Assembly: GCF_004193775.1 (NCBI RefSeq)
Contig: NC_041002.1
Location: 15,743,535 to 15,807,534 of the forward strand
Length of the DNA stretch: 64,000 nt
Reading direction: 5' to 3'
From: Glycine soja
Taxonomy: Eukaryota > Streptophyta > Magnoliopsida > Fabales > Fabaceae
Below, in pieces: positions 57,120 through 64,000 of this stretch (within the stretch, counting starts at the first letter, position 1; every line of letters begins with the position of its first letter). Made by a program: the position numbers and the translations under genes. Below the pieces are notes generated by a model. That model had not been told where the DNA came from. It was given only the letters and a program-made list of their open reading frames with translations, and did no database searches.

Positions 57120-57195
57120 ATGATCAAATTGCTCCTCCCAATGAGAAAAATAACAGTAGGAGGGGAAAAAGATCTTCAACTCATGATGCACCAAG
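57120..57195 (+). repeat. Direct repeat upstream of CCD7, copy 2
   Basis: ATGATCAAATTGCTCCTCCC ... AGATCTTCAACTCATGATGC, some 365-440 bp before the CCD7 start codon, in its presumed promoter. Confidence 0.75.
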
Positions 57196-57476
57196 CTACT
57201 GTTTCTGATCATGAGCATTAAAAATAATCTAAAACAAAACAAGACAAATTAATTATGTACAGCCAGAGAAAATTGAAATGCTTCATGTCTGCCACTTAAA
57301 ATGCAAGAATTTTGGTGTCCACAACATTTTAAAATGCTGCCATATTTATTCTACCCCACATGAACATTGATAGAGCACAAAAACCAAAACAACCATGCAA
57401 AAGCCCTGAGGGCAAATATGTAATTAAAAGAAACTCACAGTGCAATAGCATATAGAAACTATTCCATGTTTACATT

Positions 57477-57485
57477 TATAAATAG
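57477..57485 (+). promoter_or_regulatory. TATA box of CCD7
   Basis: TATAAATAG, 76 bp before the start codon, leaving room for a short 5' UTR. Confidence 0.7.
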
Positions 57486-57560
57486 CACACATTTGTTGCC
57501 ACCTTCACATGCCAATACAACATTTTCAATACCAAAGCCTTAGTAATTAACTCCAAAAAA

Positions 57561-60500
57561 ATGCAAACCAAACCCATTCACAACACCCCAACATACATTC
57601 CTCCACCCATAAGGCCATCACCACCGGTGCACCAACCGCCTCCCTCTATACCACCTACCAAACCTCGTGCAGTATCTATATCCGCACCTAATACTCCTGT
57701 TGCCGTACCAATTCCTCCAATTGTAGAGCCTGATGACTCCAATGCTGCCTATTATGACTACCAATTCTTGTTCATATCACAAAGATCCGAAACAAGTCAA
57801 CCCGTCACTCTAAGCACCGTGGAAGGCGTGATCCCAGCCGATTTCCCATCCGGCACGTACTACCTAACCGGACCGGGGCTTCTGGCCGATGATCACGGGT
57901 CCACGGTGCACCCCCTAGATGGCCATGGTTACCTTAGGGCATTCACTTTTGATAACGCTACTAAGAACGTCAAGTACATGGCTAAGTACATTAAGACGGA
58001 TGCACACGTGGAGGAGCATGACCCAAAGACGGACAAGTGGAAATTTACACATAGAGGCCCATTTTCCGTGTTGAAGGGTGGAAAAAAGGTTGGGAACACT
58101 AAGGTCATGAAAAATGTGGCTAACACCAGTGTACTAAAGTGGGGGGAAAAGCTCCTGTGCATGTGGGAAGGTGGGGAACCGTATGAAATCCAAGCTGGTA
58201 CGTTAGATACGATTGGACGGTACAACATGATGGATGGTGCTGATTTGGAAAATCATGATGAGAGCAAAGATGGTGTTGATGTATGGGAGGTTGCTGCTAA
58301 CCTATTGAAGCCTATATTATATGGTACGTATTGATTCACAGTTTCTAATTAATTATAAGTACCTGCACTGGAGAACCTCTATTTCTAGGGTTTGTATTCT
58401 CTCTAATGATCTTGACATGTTGAAGAGAGATACTATACACACAAATAAAAGTGTGTCAATTTTACTTTATTAAATAAAGCTAGACTTACGTATATTAATT
58501 CTTTTCAACTGGACTTATCCAGTACTGGAGAGGATCAAAACTATCCTATATATTTTTATGTATATAATTAGATTTTTTTACCCGTGTTATTCAAACTCCC
58601 AAGATAGAAGAGATTGAGGTTAAACAAAAAAAATTTACATTATTCAAATTTTTTTATAAGTATACATATATATTTGTATTTAAGTACTAATACATTTTAA
58701 AATATTTAGTTGAATTACTTTATATAGTTAATCATCAAACAAATTTGAGTGCATGCGTATGTTACATTTTTAAGTTAAATTATATATGTATAGTTAATCA
58801 CAAATTTGCACCAGTAATGTTACTTATGTTATTTAAAGTTTTGAAAGTAAATGTACACGATTGAAGTCAATAGAGCAGTAATATGGCTATGTATAGAGTA
58901 GAAACTGCTCCCTCTTTATTCCTTCTCCATATATGAACAAAAGAATTTGAATCATCCACGCAAAATGTATATGACATGATGGGCACAGTCAAAGTGACTT
59001 ATTTTTCCATTTATTATATTAAAGGACACAGGAAAGGTGAGCATACGGTGTGATTATGGTGTTGAATAATAGTAAGCAACTTGAAACTTACCAAAAGAAT
59101 ATTAAACAACTTGGGTGGGAATTGGTAGTTGGTTGGACATGCAGTACACGTATGGGACTCTAATTAAGTAACTCATTATAGTGCTTCCAATATCTTCCCA
59201 ACAAAATTTTAAGCAAGTGAGGTTTAATTACTCTTTCACTTGCAAGTTTTAGTGGCACACAAAGGAATAATTTCCCAGCTACATGTTAGCTGGAGTACTT
59301 ACAAGCCATGTGGCCCCAAAAATAGTTTATTTTGAGGGTCATTAAAGTATTTCGAGGGGAAATTAAATATACCATTTCCTGTCACTTAGGCATACTTTAA
59401 TTAATATACACATGTTATACAACATTGAATTTCACAAATAGGATCTAATTCGTACAAGACAAATGGTTCACTCAATGTTCTATAATATTAAGATATTTGA
59501 TTTGTCTTTATTTCATGGAATACAGGAGTGTTTAAGATGCCCCCAAGGAGACTCTTGTCTCACTATAAGGTTGATTCTAGAAGAAACAGGCTACTCACCG
59601 TGTCTTGCAATGCTGAAGACATGTTGCTTCCACGCAGTAATTTTACATTTGCCGGTAAGTAATAATAAAGAATGAGAAATGAGTTCAGTTCAACTAAATT
59701 TCTTTGGTTTAATTTATTTTTTTTCTGTTTATTTTCCTCTCATACAAATGATTTTGAGAAATTTATTTAAATTGAATGATATCCAATTTCCTTTTCATTT
59801 TTATATTCAATTTTATTTACCTAGTTTTGATTTTGCAGTTAATTCCTGACCTATTTCATTGTATGTTCTGCAGAATATGACTCAAATTTTAATGTAGTAC
59901 AGAAGCAAGTTTTCAGAATCCCAGATCACTTGATGATCCATGATTGGGCTGTAACGGATACCCACTATATAGTATTTGCCAATCGCATAAAACTTGATGT
60001 ACTGGGTAAGAATTGATGTGTGCAAAAACTATTACCTGATTTTGTCGTTTATCTATAATCAATTTAAGAACAAACCGAATATCACAAAGTAAACAATCAT
60101 TTTCCTAATTGATGTTAACGTATATAAAAGTAGTTGTAAAAGAAAAAAAAAAGATAAAAGTCAAGTGGTAGACTTATTTTTTAATTAAATATAATCAGGT
60201 CATGATTTCATAACAATAATAATGTTAAATTTTAGATAATCTAAACATTCATATGTTATTTAATAATAATAGAGGCTTATTTAATATATTACATATTAAA
60301 ATAAAACTATGATAGAATATTAATTAGTTTTTAAATTTTATTAACTTTGCCGCTACAGCTGTTTATGTCACGAGAACTTTCAATCTAATATATAGTTAGG
60401 TTAATAAATTTATCAATTAAAGATAAGCTTTTGAGAAGACTTACAATACATCTACTACTGATGAATCTTATTTGCTATATATATTCAAAACAAAATAATA

Positions 60501-63220
60501 ATAAAATCTTAAGCAGTCACTTTCAATATGACTAGCTACCTGATATAGTACGTGTGCATGGGAACAGAATCATTTGAAAATGAACATTTTCTATATGAAG
60601 TTATGGCACATATATTATATTGGATAGTGGCTCTTAACTTCTTAAAAATTTTCAGGATCCATTGCAGCAGTGTATGGGATGTCTCCAATGGTATCAGCAT
60701 TAAGGGTAAACCCAAGTAAGAGCACATCCCCCATATACCTGATTCCTAGGTTTCCAGACAAAAATAAAGACAAAGAGAGAGATTGGAGAGTACCATTTGA
60801 AGCACCTTCACAGTTGTGGCTGCTCCATGTTGGCAATGCCTTTGAAATTAGATACCCTCATCGGAATTTGGACATACAAATACAAGCTGCTGCTTGCTCT
60901 TACCAGTGGTTCAATTTCAGCAAGTTATTTGGTATGTTGTTTTATTATATTAATTGATAACATACTGTTAATTACAGTTATAAAATCAATTTGATGATAG
61001 AAGGGAAAAAGAAAAAGATAGGAGAGATTTAGGTTCACATATTTTTTACTAACAAAAATTAATAAGTTAATTATTAAAATTTATCAATAAAAAAGTTGAT
61101 AATATGCATAAGTGTATGTGTATATAAAGATTCATTAGGTCTCAAGTTATATGATTCATTCGAATTGAATATGCATATGGTATTTAGTTTACTAATAATA
61201 CATGTATAAGAGTGCATAAAAGGATTCTTCATCTTTGAATTTTATTAAAATATTATTTAATAAATTCCACATTACAATAACGTAGTATATGATTTTATGC
61301 AGCGGAAATGTCACTAATTAATCTAAACCTGAGTATAAAAGAAATGCAAATAAACTTAGTGACTCTAACAAATAAATAATTTTCCCCTAACATGCTGGAT
61401 GTGAATGGAATTAGTTTGCTTGCCTTTATGATAACATTGGATGGAATATGAATTGAGATATATAGTAATAAAATAAGTGGCTTTCTTCATCATAAACACA
61501 AGTGTCTAATAAAATTACTCTTTTGATTAATTATCATCAGGATACGACTGGCAAAAGAAGAAGCTGGACCCATCAATAATGAATGTAAAAGGTGGAAATG
61601 AGTTATTGCCTCATCTTGTTCAGGTATTGATGCTCCCTCTCCCATATTCCTTCCTTTTTTTTTATTAGTAAGAAAGTTATTAAGAGAAAGAAGGCAAAAC
61701 CTGTAAAAGATGTATCAAGTTCAGTTAGCTTCTCTCTCTATCTACAGTAGTTTGTCATAAAATATTTCTCCAATGTATCTGTACCATGCCTAAAGGAGAT
61801 TCCCATTAATTTCAATTCGAAAAATTTTATTATTTTTGTTTTAAATGACCAAAAGAAAGGTTAACAATACATTTACTAAAAAAAATATCATTAAATAAAA
61901 TTTATTAAGATTTATTAAATTCGAGTAAAACCCATTCGCTAAAAAGGTAAATTACATCATATATTTATTAAAATTCACATAAACTTAAATCAATTATAAA
62001 AAATATATATTGATAATAGCGTGTTAAAATATGTAATGACATTTATATAGTTCTAAATTTTGCTCAATATGTTATACAATATAATGCAGGTGTCTATAAA
62101 ATTAGATTCTGACTACAATTGCCAAGAATGTGATGTGAAACCGATGAAGAAATGGCAGAAATCCTCAGATTTTCCTGCTACCAACCCAACGTTTTCAGGC
62201 AAGAAGAACAAATATCTCTATGCAGCAACTACCTTAGGATCTCGCAAAACATTGCCATGTTTCCCTTTCGATACCGTTGTGAAATTAGACCTAGAGAGTG
62301 ATAATTCTGCCCAAACTTGGACTGCTGGAAGTAGAAGATTTATTGGTGAACCTATTTTTGTTCCCAAAGGTGACGAAGAAGATGATGGCTATCTTCTTGT
62401 TGTTGAGGTGGGTATCAACATTTGTCGTGTACGTTCTTTTTTTTTTTTTTTTTTGCTGAATGTGTCGTTTACGTTCTTTACTCCATCTAGGTATCCACAT
62501 GTATATAATATATTCTCTTTAAAAATGGCTAATAATTATGGATGACTAATCATGAAGGAATATACCGTATAGACTAAAGAGTGATTTAATGACAAAGACA
62601 AAAATAATATTTTATTTGTAATTAATTAGTTGAATATGTGTCATAGAACTTGTGGATCTCCTTTAAAATATAAATTTATCTACATTTTTTTGGTACTAAA
62701 GTTTATCTACATTTAAAATTGGATAATTATAATATGGATATTGACTATTTTGTAAATGAGGTTTTTATTTAGTATGCCGAAGTTGTGGCAGGTCCGTTAA
62801 CGGTAGGTTTTTGCCAGATTTTCAAAAGACAAAAAAAAGTCAAGTGACGTGAAGGAATTGTTGCATATGTAAGCAAATATGTTAATTGTTAAATTTAGTG
62901 ATTGGGAAAATTTGTGAGTCTAAACATGTCTTTTTCTTCTTTCTGAAAAAATAAATCGAAAGATAGTTTTTTTTTTTCTTTTTCAATTGGAACATCATTA
63001 AATGGTCCTCTGATAAATTATACTGCAAAATGTTTCTGATGATGACATATATTGATATTAATTATTTGTTTTGCAGTATGCCGTTTCAATGAATAGATGT
63101 TACCTCGTTATCTTGGACCCAAAAAGGATAGGAGCAGATAATGCCCTTATTGCAAGAATCGAAATTCCGAGCCACTTGAATTTTCCTCTAGGTTTTCATG
63201 GTTTCTGGGCAGCTAATTAG
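57561..63220 (+). CDS. CCD7: Carotenoid cleavage dioxygenase 7 (MAX3/RMS5 type), seven exons
   Basis: Predicted exons 57,561-58,323, 59,526-59,654, 59,874-60,005, 60,656-60,931, 61,541-61,623, 62,090-62,407 and 63,077-63,220, all with GT/AG borders and consistent phase; 1,845 nt, 614 residues plus TAG. The first ~60 residues are proline- and serine-rich, consistent with a plastid transit peptide. Then come YQFLFISQRSET, PSGTYYLTGPGLLADDHGST, RGPFSVLKGGKKVGNTKVMK and WEGGEPYEIQAGTLDTIGRY. The four Fe(II) ligands expected in this family are His267 (HYKVD), His320 (IHDW), His399 (LHVGNAFE) and His608 (GFHGFW). CCD7 cleaves 9-cis-beta-carotene at the 9',10' bond, the second step of strigolactone synthesis after D27 and before CCD8, controlling branching and root signalling. 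No break was seen. The single in-frame ATG near a TATA box supports this start. CCD7 is preferred over CCD1/4/8 from exon-by-exon similarity to Arabidopsis MAX3 as remembered. Confidence 0.93.
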
Positions 63221-64000
63221 CTGAAACCCAAACTTAGATTATTATAAATTTTCCTTTATAGTGAAAACCAATAAATTATATTCAATGTTAAAATTGATAT
63301 TTATAGTATCATATGATTACATATAAAATATTTAATGGTTTGTCATAGTTGTAAGCTTTTGTCTAGATTTGATCTAGCATTAAGTTGTTCACATATTTAA
63401 TAAAATCTATTTTACCAATAAAGTTCATCCAATTGATAAAAAATAAGTTTATGTCTCCAAAAGACGTAGGTTTAATTCCTGCTATGGAAAATCTCTTTAG
63501 AATCTAAGAGGAACCATTTTTCATCCATTTTTTTAAAGGCAAAACAAAACTTTGCAATAATGATGTAAAGAGTAGATAAAAAAAGTTGTACAAGCTGTAC
63601 ATTATACATGTCTATCCTGGATGTACAGTACTAGAATCCAGTTAGCCCAAACATTTCAAATAGTATAATAGTTTAATTTCTCATATTATGTTCGGTTTAA
63701 TAGTTATTTTACTTTCTTGAAAATTAATAAGGTAAAACATAAATAATATTCATAAGTAACATTATAAAAAATAATTTATATAAATGATAGGCACATAAAA
63801 CAAGCAGGAAAAATACACAAATAAATATTAAAAGTTAAATAACAATAATTAAAATGACAGAAAAAATTAAAAAATATCAAAATGAGTAACAAAATACTTA
63901 TGTGAATGAAAAAAATTATTATTCAAATGAATGGGATAAACTGTAAACATAACAAGAAAAGTAAGTGAAAAAAATGAAAATAGAAAAAAATGTTGGGAAT
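63221..64000. other. CCD7 3' flank
   Basis: AT-rich. AATAAA at 63,270-63,275, 50 bp after the stop codon, is a likely polyadenylation signal. Nothing else recognised to the window end. Confidence 0.6.
63270..63275 (+). terminator. Likely polyadenylation signal of CCD7
   Basis: AATAAA, 50 bp downstream of the stop codon. Other AT-rich candidates lie further on, so the exact site is uncertain. Confidence 0.5.

Noticed and set aside
63430..63510. tRNA-like B box (GGTTTAATTCC) suggesting a SINE or tRNA
   Set aside because: No matching A box, cloverleaf or A-rich tail was found.

Overview
This window looks like repeat-dense, probably pericentromeric DNA from a soybean (Glycine) genome. The case rests on three things: legume-type Ogre/Tat, Athila-like and Tekay retroelements, repeated GCTAAGC and TGGTAATCGATTACCA motifs of the kind I associate with soybean LTR elements, and a complete plant strigolactone gene at the right end. 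No species-level search was possible.

Layout. (1) 1-11,010: one satellite array of about 63-bp units arranged as roughly 127-bp dimers. It runs in one orientation to about 6,823 and in the other orientation to about 11,010. (2) 11,056-22,869: an Ogre/Tat-type Ty3/gypsy derivative with a truncated 5' LTR, a tRNA primer site, a broken gag, no recognisable pol, several minisatellites and a complete 3' LTR. Its 3' untranslated region carries short runs of units related to the satellite. (3) 22,870-28,906: the 3' part of an Athila-like element, cut at its left side by the Ogre element. (4) 28,907-32,073: a minus-strand copia-type element, cut by the Athila-like LTR. (5) 32,074-33,700: a minus-strand Ogre leader plus LTR end. 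(6) 33,935-44,847: a young Tekay-type chromovirus, nearly complete except for four stop codons and a truncated 3' LTR.

The right third is calmer. A Mutator-like element (45,925-51,319) carries a decayed plant-mobile-domain gene on the plus strand and a truncated FAR1-type gene on the minus strand. It is followed by a truncated acyl-activating-enzyme pseudogene (51,655-53,088), a DUF4283 (LINE-type) fragment, and AT-rich intergenic DNA. The last feature is an intact seven-exon CCD7 (MAX3-type) gene at 57,561-63,220, encoding a predicted 614-residue plastid carotenoid cleavage dioxygenase with all four expected iron-ligand histidines.

Apart from CCD7, nearly everything is mobile DNA inserted into mobile DNA. 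The nesting order can be read from the breaks: copia (minus) was hit by the Athila-like element, which was hit by Ogre, which was hit by a 1,054-bp LTR now present as a solo LTR with a perfect 5-bp target duplication. The strongest observation is that the satellite array appears to have grown out of the tandem repeats in an Ogre 3' untranslated region.
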